16,492 bases of DNA from an uncultured Bacteroidales bacterium (GTDB lineage: Bacteria > Bacteroidota > Bacteroidia > Bacteroidales > Muribaculaceae): the NCBI GenBank assembly GCA_949123685.1, contig CASBHZ010000064.1, forward strand, positions 1 to 16,492. Reading direction: 5' to 3'. Positions 7,555 to 15,980 of the stretch are shown here, one piece after another. A program made the position numbers and the translations under genes. Every line of letters begins with the position of its first letter. The stretch's first letter is position 1. The notes beneath the pieces were generated by a model that saw only the letters and a list, made by a program, of their open reading frames with translations, did no database searches and was not told the origin of the DNA.

Positions 7555-9933
7555 ATGAAAAAAATATTTCTTTATTCATTGATTGCTGCGGCATCTGTAT
7601 GCACCGCGCAATCTGTTCCACTTTCAGCCGCTGAAACAATGACTGTCAGCAAGGGACAATTCAAGGCAGGGAAAGGAACTTTTCTTTTAAATGACAAGCC
7701 ATTCGTTGTCAAGGCTGCCGAACTTCATTATCCGCGTATTCCAAAAGAGTATTGGGAACACAGAATCAAGATGAGCAAAGCATTAGGTATGAACACCATA
7801 TGCCTTTACACATTTTGGAACGCACATGAACCTAAAGAAGGTCAATTTGATTTCACAGGACAAAACAATCTCCGCGAATTTATCAAACTTTGTCAGAAAA
7901 ATGACATGAAAGTGATATTGCGTCCCGGTCCATACGTCTGTGCAGAATGGGAAATGGGAGGATTGCCCTGGTGGTTGCTAAAGAAAAAGGATATACGGTT
8001 AAGGGAAAACGACCCATATTTTCTGGAACGTGTAGATAAATTTCAGAAAGCTGTTGCCGAGCAGGTCGGAGACATGACCATAGCAGACGGAGGTCCGATC
8101 ATCATGGTTCAGGTGGAAAATGAATACGGATCGTATGGTGAAGATAAACCATATGTGTCGAATATAAGGGACATGCTCCGTAAGAATTTCGGTGAAGATG
8201 TCACCCTTTTCCAATGTGACTGGGCATCAAACTTCGAACGAAACGGCTTAGACGATCTTATCTGGACAATGAATTTCGGTACGGGAGCAAACATCGACGA
8301 CCAGTTCCGGCGTCTTAAAGAGGTACGACCGGAAAGTCCACTGATGTGTTCGGAGTTCTGGAGCGGATGGTTCGACAAATGGGGTGCAAACCACGAAACC
8401 CGTCCAGCAGCAGATATGATTGCCGGTATTGATGAAATGCTTTCAAAGAATATATCATTCAGCCTTTACATGACTCACGGAGGCACAAACTGGGGACACT
8501 GGGCAGGAGCAAACTCTCCCGGATTCGCCCCGGACGTCACATCGTACGATTACGACGCTCCAATAAATGAGCATGGAGCCCCAACCCCAAAATATTGGGA
8601 ACTGAGAAAGGCTATGGCTAAATACACCGATGGCAAACAGTCCCCTGTGCCTTCTCCTATAAAGACAGGTGAGATCAAGCCTTTCAAGTTTTCATCTGTA
8701 GCTCCTATATTTGATAACCTTCCTGAGCCTAAGAGCGATGTTAATATCCGGACCATGGAGGAATATGATCAAGGATTCGGAAGCATCATTTATCAGACCA
8801 CATTACCGGAACTCGCTAATGGAGGATTTCTGACAGTCAACGAACCTCACGACTACGCACAGATTTTCATAGAGGGCAAATATATCGGTAAACTTGACCG
8901 TCGCAACGGTGAGAAACAATTAGCCTTGCCGGCATGCAAACGTGGTGCAAAACTTGATATCCTTGTGGAAGCTATGGGACGTATAAACTTCGGCAGGGCA
9001 ATTAAGGATTTCAAAGGTATAACCGACAATGTCTCAGTTACAGAAGACAGAGGGGGATACCATTTCACTTGTGAACTTAAAAACTGGAAAGTCTACAATC
9101 TGGAAGACAGTTATGAAAATTACAAAAATTTAAAATATGTTTCTTTAGATTCATTCTTCCCCGACAACACCGGCAGATTGCCGAGAGGTGTGTATAAGGG
9201 CACATTTAATGTCAACAAACCTGCCGACACATTCCTCAATTTTGAAGAATGGGGAAAGGGTCTCGTTTATGTTAATGGACATGGAATAGGCAGAATATGG
9301 GAAATAGGTCCGCAACAGACATTATACGTTCCCGGGGCATGGTTAAAGAAAGGTGAAAATGAGATTCTTGTATTCGACATAATCGGTCCGAAAAATGCTT
9401 CAAGCTTTGGAGCAAAGACTCCCGAACTTGACAAGCTGCAGATCAAGAAACCACTAACCCACCGCCAACCGGGACAAGAACTTGACCTTGCCGGCAACAA
9501 ACCGGTTGTTACAGCATCTTTCCCTGCCGGAAACGGATGGAAAGAGATAAAATTTGAAACGCCTGCGACAGGTCGTTATGTATGCATAGAAGCTGTCAAT
9601 GCCCACGACGGAAGAGAGAGGGCTGCAATAGCTGAAATGTACCTTCTTGACAATAATGGAGAACGCATATCCCGTGAGCCATGGACTGTGATGTATGCAG
9701 ACAGTGAAGACGTAAAAGGCGTGAACCGCTCTGCCGATAAAACATTCGACCTACAGGAGTCGACATATTGGAGCACGAAGAAAAATGATCCGTTCCCACA
9801 CTACGTTGTTATTGACCTTGGAAGGGAACATACTCTGACTTCGTTCCAGTATCTACCACGAATGGAAAGTAATGCCCCGTCCGCTATAAAGGATATGAAA
9901 ATCTATCTCTCCTCTACCCCGTTCAAATTCTGA
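7555..9933 (+). CDS. Secreted GH35 beta-galactosidase with C-terminal discoidin-like module
   Basis: This exo-acting glycoside hydrolase removes terminal beta-galactose residues. The 792-residue protein has a signal peptide (about 1-25, MKKIFLYSLIAAASVCTA...), so it acts outside the cytoplasm. A GH35 barrel spans about 35-355. The acid/base is E190 in GGPIIMVQVENEYGS and the nucleophile is E267 in MCSEFWSGWFDKWG; THGGTNWGHWAG (307-318) is a further family motif. A jelly-roll domain follows at about 544-610 (RGVYKGTFNV, WGKGLVYVNG), then an F5/8 type C-like region at about 650-785. Both catalytic glutamates are intact and the gene looks complete. It is transcribed alone from its own promoter and ends at a strong terminator. 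Its proximity to the arabinose genes suggests arabinogalactan-type or galactan side chains as substrate, which is inference only. Confidence 0.93.
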   Translation: MKKIFLYSLIAAASVCTAQSVPLSAAETMTVSKGQFKAGKGTFLLNDKPFVVKAAELHYPRIPKEYWEHRIKMSKALGMNTICLYTFWNAHEPKEGQFDFTGQNNLREFIKLCQKNDMKVILRPGPYVCAEWEMGGLPWWLLKKKDIRLRENDPYFLERVDKFQKAVAEQVGDMTIADGGPIIMVQVENEYGSYGEDKPYVSNIRDMLRKNFGEDVTLFQCDWASNFERNGLDDLIWTMNFGTGANIDDQFRRLKEVRPESPLMCSEFWSGWFDKWGANHETRPAADMIAGIDEMLSKNISFSLYMTHGGTNWGHWAGANSPGFAPDVTSYDYDAPINEHGAPTPKYWELRKAMAKYTDGKQSPVPSPIKTGEIKPFKFSSVAPIFDNLPEPKSDVNIRTMEEYDQGFGSIIYQTTLPELANGGFLTVNEPHDYAQIFIEGKYIGKLDRRNGEKQLALPACKRGAKLDILVEAMGRINFGRAIKDFKGITDNVSVTEDRGGYHFTCELKNWKVYNLEDSYENYKNLKYVSLDSFFPDNTGRLPRGVYKGTFNVNKPADTFLNFEEWGKGLVYVNGHGIGRIWEIGPQQTLYVPGAWLKKGENEILVFDIIGPKNASSFGAKTPELDKLQIKKPLTHRQPGQELDLAGNKPVVTASFPAGNGWKEIKFETPATGRYVCIEAVNAHDGRERAAIAEMYLLDNNGERISREPWTVMYADSEDVKGVNRSADKTFDLQESTYWSTKKNDPFPHYVVIDLGREHTLTSFQYLPRMESNAPSAIKDMKIYLSSTPFKF

Positions 9934-9945
9934 TTCAAAATCATT

Positions 9946-9999
9946 AAAAATATACAGGGTGCATTCCTGAATATGAAATGCACCCTGTATATTTTTTTT
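9946..9999. terminator. Bidirectional rho-independent terminator
   Basis: A perfect 20-bp stem (left arm 9946-9965, AAAAATATACAGGGTGCATT; right arm 9977-9996) closes an 11-nt loop and is followed by T's up to 9999. The A-rich left flank makes it work for both strands. It lies between the convergent beta-galactosidase (stop 9933) and the cation transporter (stop 10023), terminating both. Confidence 0.93.
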
Positions 10000-10022
10000 A
10001 AAACAGCTTCTTAATTAAGCAT

Positions 10023-10964
10023 TTATCCTCTTGGTTTTGTAACCACGCTTACCATGATATTTTTCCCGAATTTTTGTTTTAAGGCATTTTCAATTTCACA
10101 GGCAATCCTGTATCCATCTTCTATGCTTAAGGAATTGTCCACTTTCACATTCGCATCAAAAATCAGGAAAGGTCCGCTCTTCCGGGTTCTCAAACACTCT
10201 ATATCCCTTACACCATCTTGTGAAACTACAATTTCTTTGGCTTCTTCATAATCATGACGTGATATGGATCCTTCCATCAGCTCCCTGAATGCCGGTACGA
10301 AAAGCCTGATTGCCGGGATAATAATAAAAATCACGATCACCAGAGAGGCACAAGGATCAAGGATTCTCCACTCTTCCCCCATAAAATGAGCGAAAGAAAC
10401 CCCGATAAGGGTTGCAACTGATGCAAACGCATCGCTCCTATGATGCCATGCACTCGAAACAAGCGCGTTACAACGTGTCCTTTTACCAACTTTCCTATAA
10501 AACCTATATAGAAACTCTTTGCTGGTTATAGCAAAGACAATAGCAAATACTGTCCATATATCCGGACGTGGCAAAACATCCCCGGCAAGATAGCCATTAA
10601 TAGATTCTATAGCTTCTTTGGTAACCATGACGGCAACAAAAATCAATATGCCGGATATTACAAGCGATGCGAATGTCTCAAATTTACCATATCCATATGC
10701 AAAGCGGTCGCTTGCCTTCTTGAAAGAAATACCAACAAAAGTAAGCATGACCAAATCCGAGCCCACATCTCCCAATGAATGATACCCATCGGCAACCAAG
10801 GCATCGCTATGTCCACAATAACCGAATATTAACTTGATCAAAAGCAGCATTATATTTACTACACATCCTATTGTAACGGCTCTGCGAATCTGACGTGCCT
10901 CGTCTATTCCGTGGAAATCAAGAAGACCGGAAAGGTTTATTTGATGGGCATGGTTATGTTTCAT
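10023..10964 (-). CDS. Cation diffusion facilitator (CDF) family metal efflux transporter
   Basis: It is an inner-membrane antiporter that exports divalent metal ions such as zinc, iron or manganese in exchange for protons. The 313-residue protein has six membrane segments (roughly 28-50, 68-82, 100-118, 134-152, 180-194 and 203-220) and a C-terminal cytoplasmic ferredoxin-like domain (about 230-310). The transport site is visible as H62-x3-D66 in ADGYHSLGD (with D59) and H174-x3-D178 in WHHRSDAF. The N-terminus MKHNHAH is histidine-rich and might bind metal. Length and motifs are normal. It is monocistronic: its own promoter is at about 10992-10999, and terminators flank it at 11031-11088 upstream and 9946-9999 downstream. 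The HxxxD type suggests zinc, but metal specificity cannot be fixed from sequence. Confidence 0.95.
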   Translation of the reverse strand: MKHNHAHQINLSGLLDFHGIDEARQIRRAVTIGCVVNIMLLLIKLIFGYCGHSDALVADGYHSLGDVGSDLVMLTFVGISFKKASDRFAYGYGKFETFASLVISGILIFVAVMVTKEAIESINGYLAGDVLPRPDIWTVFAIVFAITSKEFLYRFYRKVGKRTRCNALVSSAWHHRSDAFASVATLIGVSFAHFMGEEWRILDPCASLVIVIFIIIPAIRLFVPAFRELMEGSISRHDYEEAKEIVVSQDGVRDIECLRTRKSGPFLIFDANVKVDNSLSIEDGYRIACEIENALKQKFGKNIMVSVVTKPRG

Positions 10965-10991
10965 TTCAACTTCTCTTCTAATTATTTATTG

Positions 10992-10999
10992 CAAAATTA
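10992..10999 (-). promoter_or_regulatory. Promoter -7 element of the CDF transporter gene
   Basis: On the minus strand this reads TAATTTTG, a perfect TAnnTTTG match, 27 bp upstream of the ATG at 10964. A possible -33 element GTTG (one mismatch to TTTG) is at 11022-11025 with a 22-bp spacer, slightly long. Predicted transcription start is near 10988. Confidence 0.55.
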
Positions 11000-11030
11000 A
11001 CTAAAAATCCCTTTAAACTATCAACATAAC

Positions 11031-11088
11031 AAAAAGAATTTGGTTTGAGATGTGCCTATGTAGGCACATCTCAAACCAAATTCTTTTT
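11031..11088. terminator. 58-bp perfect palindrome, strong bidirectional terminator
   Basis: Two exactly complementary 28-base arms (11031-11058 and 11061-11088) flank a 2-nt centre TG. Arms begin AAAAAGAATT and end AATTCTTTTT, so the stem carries its own A/T tail in each direction. In practice the loop will be about six bases. It lies 12 bp downstream of the CoA-transferase stop and ends the iorA-iorB-aminotransferase-CoA-transferase operon. On the other side it abuts the CDF promoter and would insulate it from read-through. Confidence 0.93.
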
Positions 11089-11100
11089 CATTGAAATGAT

Positions 11101-12402
11101 TTAACGAATGCGAGAAAACGAATAACCGAAACGTTCGTAAGCCTCCCGCTCAAGCTCTTCCCGGAATTGAGGAGCTGCAATTGAAATCATAAGTTTTGCC
11201 CTTTCAGCAAGGTTCTTTCCTCGCAGATTAACCGCGCCATATTCTGTAACGATATAATTTGTCTGGAAACGTGTCGTAACCACTCCCGCCCCTTCTGTCA
11301 GGACTGGCTTGATCTTGTTCATACCCTTGGCAGTTGTTGCCAACATGGCAAGAAACGACAATCCTCCTTCACTTCTGGAACTTCCATATACAAAGTCGTG
11401 CTGACCTCCGACACCGGAAAATATCTTCCTGCCTATAGAGTCTGCACAGACCTGACCTGTCAAATCAATCTCGAGACAAGAATTTATTGACATGACTTTC
11501 GGATTCTGGGCAATTGTGAAAGGATTGTTCGTCCACGCCACATCCTTAAATATAACATCTTCATTATGATCAAGGAATCTATAAAGATCTTTAGATCCCA
11601 ATGCCAAAGATGCTACAGATTTTCCGGGCATTACGCTCTTTAATGAATTGTCAATAATCCCTTTTTCAAGAAGAGGGAGAACACCGTCAGTCATAGCTTC
11701 TGTATGCAGCCCAAGATGTTTATGGTTTTCAAGAGCTCTTACAACCGCATTGGGAATGCCTCCTACGCCAATCTGCAAAGTTGCCCCGTCCGGTATTAAT
11801 TCGGCGATATAGTTACCGATCTTGATCTCTTGTTCAGTAGGAACGGCAGTAGGCACTTCAACCAGGGGATCATCGACTTCGACAGCTGCCGACAATTGTG
11901 ACAGATGTATCACCGCATCGCCCGGGGTAAAAGGCACATGCGGATTTATCTGCGCTATCACCCGGTCGGCACATTCTACAGCACTCGTGGCAAGATCCGC
12001 AGAAACACCGAAACTCACCTCTCCATGCTCATTCGGCAATGAGCAATTGATTAGGGCAACATCGACACGACAAGTGCCGTCACGGAATAAATCCGGCACT
12101 TCCCCTAAAAAACGCGGTGTCATTGTCCCGTATCCTTGTGCAATCCATTCCCTGAAAGAATTTGAAACGAAAAATGAATTTACAAGGAAAGTATCTTTAA
12201 ATTCCGGTTTACATATCGGCGACGGACGTCGACCCACTGCAAAAGCGCAATATACGGTTATATCCCGCAATTCATGTCCTCGGTCAGCCATAGCATCAAC
12301 CAACACCTCCGGTATTGATGTGGAACCCTGAATATAGACATGATCACCACTTTCTATTAATTTCACGGCATCTGCCGCTGTCATATACTTTATATTTTCC
12401 AT
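11101..12402 (-). CDS. Acetyl-CoA hydrolase/transferase family protein (Cat1 / 4-hydroxybutyrate CoA-transferase type)
   Basis: It is a family I CoA-transferase homologue of 433 residues that should move CoA between acyl-CoA and a carboxylate such as acetate through a glutamyl-CoA intermediate. The catalytic glutamate is E235 in LHTEAMTDGVLPL. Other family motifs are GVGGIPNAV (212-220), the glycine-rich GGQHDFVYGSSRSEGG (332-347) and TEYGAVNLRGKNLAERA (386-402). No signal peptide is present, so it is cytoplasmic. It is the last gene of a tight operon, 13 bp after the aminotransferase and 12 bp before a strong terminator. In that context it probably releases the acid from the acyl-CoA made by IorAB while conserving the thioester as acetyl-CoA. 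Substrate is inferred from context; a general succinyl-, butyryl- or 4-hydroxybutyryl-CoA role remains possible. Confidence 0.9.
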   Translation of the reverse strand: MENIKYMTAADAVKLIESGDHVYIQGSTSIPEVLVDAMADRGHELRDITVYCAFAVGRRPSPICKPEFKDTFLVNSFFVSNSFREWIAQGYGTMTPRFLGEVPDLFRDGTCRVDVALINCSLPNEHGEVSFGVSADLATSAVECADRVIAQINPHVPFTPGDAVIHLSQLSAAVEVDDPLVEVPTAVPTEQEIKIGNYIAELIPDGATLQIGVGGIPNAVVRALENHKHLGLHTEAMTDGVLPLLEKGIIDNSLKSVMPGKSVASLALGSKDLYRFLDHNEDVIFKDVAWTNNPFTIAQNPKVMSINSCLEIDLTGQVCADSIGRKIFSGVGGQHDFVYGSSRSEGGLSFLAMLATTAKGMNKIKPVLTEGAGVVTTRFQTNYIVTEYGAVNLRGKNLAERAKLMISIAAPQFREELEREAYERFGYSFSRIR

Positions 12403-12415
12403 TATTTATTACTTA

Positions 12416-13735
12416 TCAATCCGCAGCAATTATATGATCTTCATTAAACCTGCTGAGGAATGTGTCAAGACGCTCAAATGTCTCCTCATCCGGTATCATT
12501 GACACACACACCCTGACTCCGTTACGTGTGCTTCCGGCAGAAGTCAATGATATGGAGGCAACCCCATAGCGAAGAAGTTCCCGATGTAATTCATCTGTAG
12601 TCATATCCTTATAACCTGCCGTAAAGAAAAATCCATCTGCAATCGGTTCTTCACCATCCATATCATAAACGATATGGAAACCGTTCTTGAGAAATATATC
12701 CTTTGTCTTGGCAGCTTTTCTTGCATATTCACTGCAATGTTCCACAAAATTGAGTTCACCTTTCACTGCAGCATCCATCATTGCGGCAAGTGCATATTGC
12801 GCAGAGTGAGCGGTGCCCGATGATGAGCAATATAGCACTCCGTAAATATATGCATCACCGAATGCAGGCATTTCATAAAAACTTTCGAGATACTCATAAT
12901 GACGGTTATACACCTTATCACTCATACATACGACGGCAATCCGCTGCCCGGCATAACTGAAAATCTTGGAACCGGACAACATCAATATATAATTGTCGGT
13001 ATAATTGGCTACAGTCGGCACATATGGGGCAACTCCCGGAGTACTGATATCTTTACGGAAATCCATTCCGAAATAGGCAAGGTCTTCGAGCACAATGACG
13101 TCATATTTTGTAGCAAGCCTGCCTATAATCTCAAGCTCTTCTTCAGTCAGGTTGGTCCAAGCCGGATTATTCGGATTGCTATAAATCATTCCGGTGATGT
13201 TTCCCTCCTTCAATATGCTTTCAAGCTTAGCTTCAAGCGCTGCACCACGATAGGAATAGATATCGAACTCCGCCTCTTTCACCCCGAGGAGCTTAGCTTG
13301 ATTCTTTTGGGCAGGAAAACCGGGATTAAGGAAAAGCATAGTGTCTTTCCCCGGAATCCTTTGGGCAAGGAGAAGCATCAGTGTAAAACTTGCCTGCATG
13401 GACCCTACCGTAGGTACAACCCCTTTCTCGGGTATATCCGTATTCATGAAAGCCTTCACGAAATCTTTTGCAGCACGTTTCAAGGCAGGTATGCCGGCGA
13501 TATTGGGATACTTGTTGGCGATACCTCCTCTAAGTGCATTAATTTCAGCCTCCACTCCAATACTCTCGGCTTCCAGACCGGGGTTGCCGATCTCAAGATG
13601 CACCATCGAGTCTTGAGCCGTGCGTTCAAGTTCATTTGCAAGGGAACATATCTGACGTATAGTGGCGGATGAAAGATCCATTATCGAAAGTCTGCGGATC
13701 GCATCCGACATTTCATCTTGGCTTAATGGAAACAT
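12416..13735 (-). CDS. PLP-dependent class I/II aminotransferase
   Basis: It transfers the amino group of an amino acid to 2-oxoglutarate or a similar acceptor, producing a 2-oxo acid. The 439-residue fold-type I protein has the Schiff-base lysine K257 in LSGSKIFSYAGQR, the cofactor-binding segment SNPNNPAW (186-193), D218 and Y221 in LEDLAYFGMD, and a substrate-carboxylate arginine near the C-terminus in GVRVCVSM. It has no signal peptide. It begins 4 bp after the iorB stop, so translation is probably coupled, and ends 13 bp before the CoA-transferase. Neighbouring IorAB points to aromatic (or branched-chain) amino acids as substrate, but the specificity cannot be read directly. A similar aminotransferase is, from memory, widespread in Bacteroides. 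Confidence 0.92.
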   Translation of the reverse strand: MFPLSQDEMSDAIRRLSIMDLSSATIRQICSLANELERTAQDSMVHLEIGNPGLEAESIGVEAEINALRGGIANKYPNIAGIPALKRAAKDFVKAFMNTDIPEKGVVPTVGSMQASFTLMLLLAQRIPGKDTMLFLNPGFPAQKNQAKLLGVKEAEFDIYSYRGAALEAKLESILKEGNITGMIYSNPNNPAWTNLTEEELEIIGRLATKYDVIVLEDLAYFGMDFRKDISTPGVAPYVPTVANYTDNYILMLSGSKIFSYAGQRIAVVCMSDKVYNRHYEYLESFYEMPAFGDAYIYGVLYCSSSGTAHSAQYALAAMMDAAVKGELNFVEHCSEYARKAAKTKDIFLKNGFHIVYDMDGEEPIADGFFFTAGYKDMTTDELHRELLRYGVASISLTSAGSTRNGVRVCVSMIPDEETFERLDTFLSRFNEDHIIAAD

Positions 13736-13739
13736 GTTG

Positions 13740-14327
13740 TCAAGAATTAATTAGGTTTTCAGTATGTTTTCTACCTGCCCTGAAGGCTTCGAGATTGCTG
13801 TTGACTATCTTTTCCCCTTTTTTTGAAAAGAATTTTGCAATGGACTCTTCAATCTCATCAACCTTAATATCGATAAACGGAGAAGCCGCGCCAAGAAGCA
13901 CCATATTTGAACTTCGCGGAGACATGAGAGTCTTAGCCGTTTCATCCATGTTGAAAGCCACAACGTTACCGCAGCCTTGTAGTTCCGATTCAACATCCGT
14001 CATTTCCGGATAGTTGTCAATATTTACAAACGGATTTGTATTGGTCACTATCCATCCTTCATTAGAAAGATAAGGCACATAGCGGAGAGCTTCCATTGGC
14101 TCCAGAGACACTATCAGATCAGCAGATCCATAAGGAATAAGATCTGAATGTATCGGATCGGAACTTATACGCAAATTTGATTGCACGTCACCGCCTCTCT
14201 GGCTCATACCGTGAACTTCAGCTTGTTTGAGATAAAGATTCTCTTTAAGGGCTGCAGCTCCGAGAATTGTTGCTATCGTTAAAATTCCCTGACCACCAAC
14301 ACCTGCCAGGATTATATCAGTTTTCAT
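13740..14327 (-). CDS. iorB: Indolepyruvate:ferredoxin oxidoreductase, beta subunit
   Basis: This is the small subunit of the 2-oxo acid:ferredoxin oxidoreductase that turns aryl pyruvates into arylacetyl-CoA and CO2. The 195-residue protein is the pyruvate/ketoisovalerate oxidoreductase gamma domain, starting MKTDIILAGVGGQGILT with GVGGQG at 9-14, followed by EVHGMSQRGGDVQ (37-49), both diagnostic. Length is normal for IorB (about 190-200). It starts 22 bp after iorA stops and ends 4 bp before the aminotransferase, so the order iorA-iorB-aminotransferase is almost gapless. The subunit carries no cysteine-rich cluster motif. Confidence 0.95.
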   Translation of the reverse strand: MKTDIILAGVGGQGILTIATILGAAALKENLYLKQAEVHGMSQRGGDVQSNLRISSDPIHSDLIPYGSADLIVSLEPMEALRYVPYLSNEGWIVTNTNPFVNIDNYPEMTDVESELQGCGNVVAFNMDETAKTLMSPRSSNMVLLGAASPFIDIKVDEIEESIAKFFSKKGEKIVNSNLEAFRAGRKHTENLINS

Positions 14328-14349
14328 GTTTACTTATGATTTGATGCAA

Positions 14350-15972
14350 TTATTTTTTAGCCGTGGCATGACGGCGTGCTGTTTGAATACACTCGCGACG
14401 GGACACAATCACAGAAAGTCCGGGATAATCTATTTCTTCCTTGAAAAGCTTCACCATCTCATCATGATTCTTCGGCAACGAATCAATCGTGCGCACATGT
14501 TCCGGCAAAGCGCCAAGTCCCAGACATATTTCTTCGATCTTGCCGGTTCCCTGAGAATCCTGACCACCGGTCATGCCGGTAGTAAGATTGTCGGATATGA
14601 TTACCGTCATGGCAGAGTTTTCATTAATGGCATCAAGAAGTCCGGTCATACCGCTATGGGTGAAAGTGGAATCGCCAATTATCGCTACAGAAGGATGCTG
14701 ACCGGCATCCGCCGCGCCCTTTGCCATCGTGATTGACGCTCCCATGTCAACGCAAGTATCTATGGCACTGAACGGCTTCAAGAAACCGAGAGTGTAGCAT
14801 CCTATATCACCAAACACTTTTGGATTCACATAACCTTCTAATGCTTCATTCAGCGCACAATAGACATCCCTGTGTCCGCAACCCTGACATAAAGCCGGTG
14901 GGCGGGAAACAACCTTATCAGAAACGCTCTTCTTCTCAGCAACCTTAAATCCCGAAATAGAGGGAGCAATTTTTGCCATAGTGATCCGCACTTCATCGGG
15001 TGTCAATTCTCCGTCGCGGATTACGTCTCCACTTAGTTTACCATATATTTTCTTTCCGACATCGAGCAAACCGCGAAGTTTAGACTCTATAAACGGTTGT
15101 CCTTCTTCAAGAACGAGGATTGAGTCGCAAGAATCGTAAAGCTGTGTGATCAACTTCTTAGGTAACGGATATTGGCTCACCTTAACAACCGGGAATGGTA
15201 TCTCACCATTGAAAGCCTCCTTTATATAATTATACGCAATGCCGCTTGCTACGACACCTATCTCATGACGTGGAGCCTCTTCATAACGGTTAAACGGTGA
15301 TTTCTCCGAAGATTTGATAAAATCTTCAAAATCTGCGATAAGCTGCCTGTTACGAATCTTAGACATCGCCGGCATGAGCACCCACTGTTTCGGATTCTTA
15401 GGATAGCTGTTCTCATTCTCTTCAGCCGGGGTGTCTTCAACCTCGACTACCGCCCTGGAATGGCTTAGTCGGGTAACAAATCTGAAAAGAACGGGGATAT
15501 TAAACTTTTCAGACAATTCAAATCCGTAAGCAGCCATGTCATAAGCCTCCTGCTGATCTGCCGGCTCAAGAGCCGGTATCATCGCGAAATCGGCATAAAA
15601 GCGAGAATCTTGTTCATTCTGGGAAGAATGCATGCTCGGATCATCAGCCGCCACCACGAGAAGGCCACCGTTAGCACCGGTCATAGCTGAATTTACAAAA
15701 GGATCGGCAGCAACGTTCAGTCCAACATGTTTCATTGATGTGAACGCCCTCTTACCGCAGAACGACATTCCCAAAGCTTCTTCCATTGCCGTCTTCTCAT
15801 TCGATGACCAATGCGAATGTATTCCGCGTTCTTTAGCCGTTTTATCAGTTTGTATATACTCCATGATTTCTGTTGATGGAGTTCCGGGATACGCATATGC
15901 ACCAGAAAGTCCGGCATTAATGGCTCCTAATGCAAATGCCTCGTCGCCAAGTAAAAGTCGTTTTGTTTTCAT
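14350..15972 (-). CDS. iorA: Indolepyruvate:ferredoxin oxidoreductase, alpha subunit (short form without ferredoxin domain)
   Basis: This is the catalytic thiamine-diphosphate subunit that oxidatively decarboxylates aryl (or other) 2-oxo acids to acyl-CoA. Starting at 15972 (MKTKRLLLGDEAF) it has 540 residues; an ATG eight codons upstream (15996) gives the unlikely extension MNLRFTSI and falls in an inverted repeat. Visible motifs are YPGTPSTE (28-35), CQGCGHRD (362-369), GDIGCYTLG (388-396) and the thiamine-diphosphate/Mg site GDSTFTHSGM (433-442) with the asparagine in ISDNLTTG. The protein ends RRECIQTARRHATAKK. The C-terminal two-[4Fe-4S] ferredoxin domain found in archaeal IorA is absent, and no remnant lies in the 22 bp before iorB. 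I recall Bacteroides IorA as similarly short. A separate ferredoxin must accept the electrons. Confidence 0.94.
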   Translation of the reverse strand: MKTKRLLLGDEAFALGAINAGLSGAYAYPGTPSTEIMEYIQTDKTAKERGIHSHWSSNEKTAMEEALGMSFCGKRAFTSMKHVGLNVAADPFVNSAMTGANGGLLVVAADDPSMHSSQNEQDSRFYADFAMIPALEPADQQEAYDMAAYGFELSEKFNIPVLFRFVTRLSHSRAVVEVEDTPAEENENSYPKNPKQWVLMPAMSKIRNRQLIADFEDFIKSSEKSPFNRYEEAPRHEIGVVASGIAYNYIKEAFNGEIPFPVVKVSQYPLPKKLITQLYDSCDSILVLEEGQPFIESKLRGLLDVGKKIYGKLSGDVIRDGELTPDEVRITMAKIAPSISGFKVAEKKSVSDKVVSRPPALCQGCGHRDVYCALNEALEGYVNPKVFGDIGCYTLGFLKPFSAIDTCVDMGASITMAKGAADAGQHPSVAIIGDSTFTHSGMTGLLDAINENSAMTVIISDNLTTGMTGGQDSQGTGKIEEICLGLGALPEHVRTIDSLPKNHDEMVKLFKEEIDYPGLSVIVSRRECIQTARRHATAKK

Positions 15973-15980
15973 GATTGATG

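Noticed and set aside
11012..11020. TTTAAACTA upstream of the CDF gene and AGTTTA at 16172-16177 as further AraR sites.
   Set aside because: They are single unpaired copies in AT-rich DNA next to genes unrelated to arabinose.
12899..13672. Long plus-strand frame of 257 codons.
   Set aside because: It lies wholly antisense to the well-supported aminotransferase, has no recognisable domain, and has no promoter or neighbours of its own.
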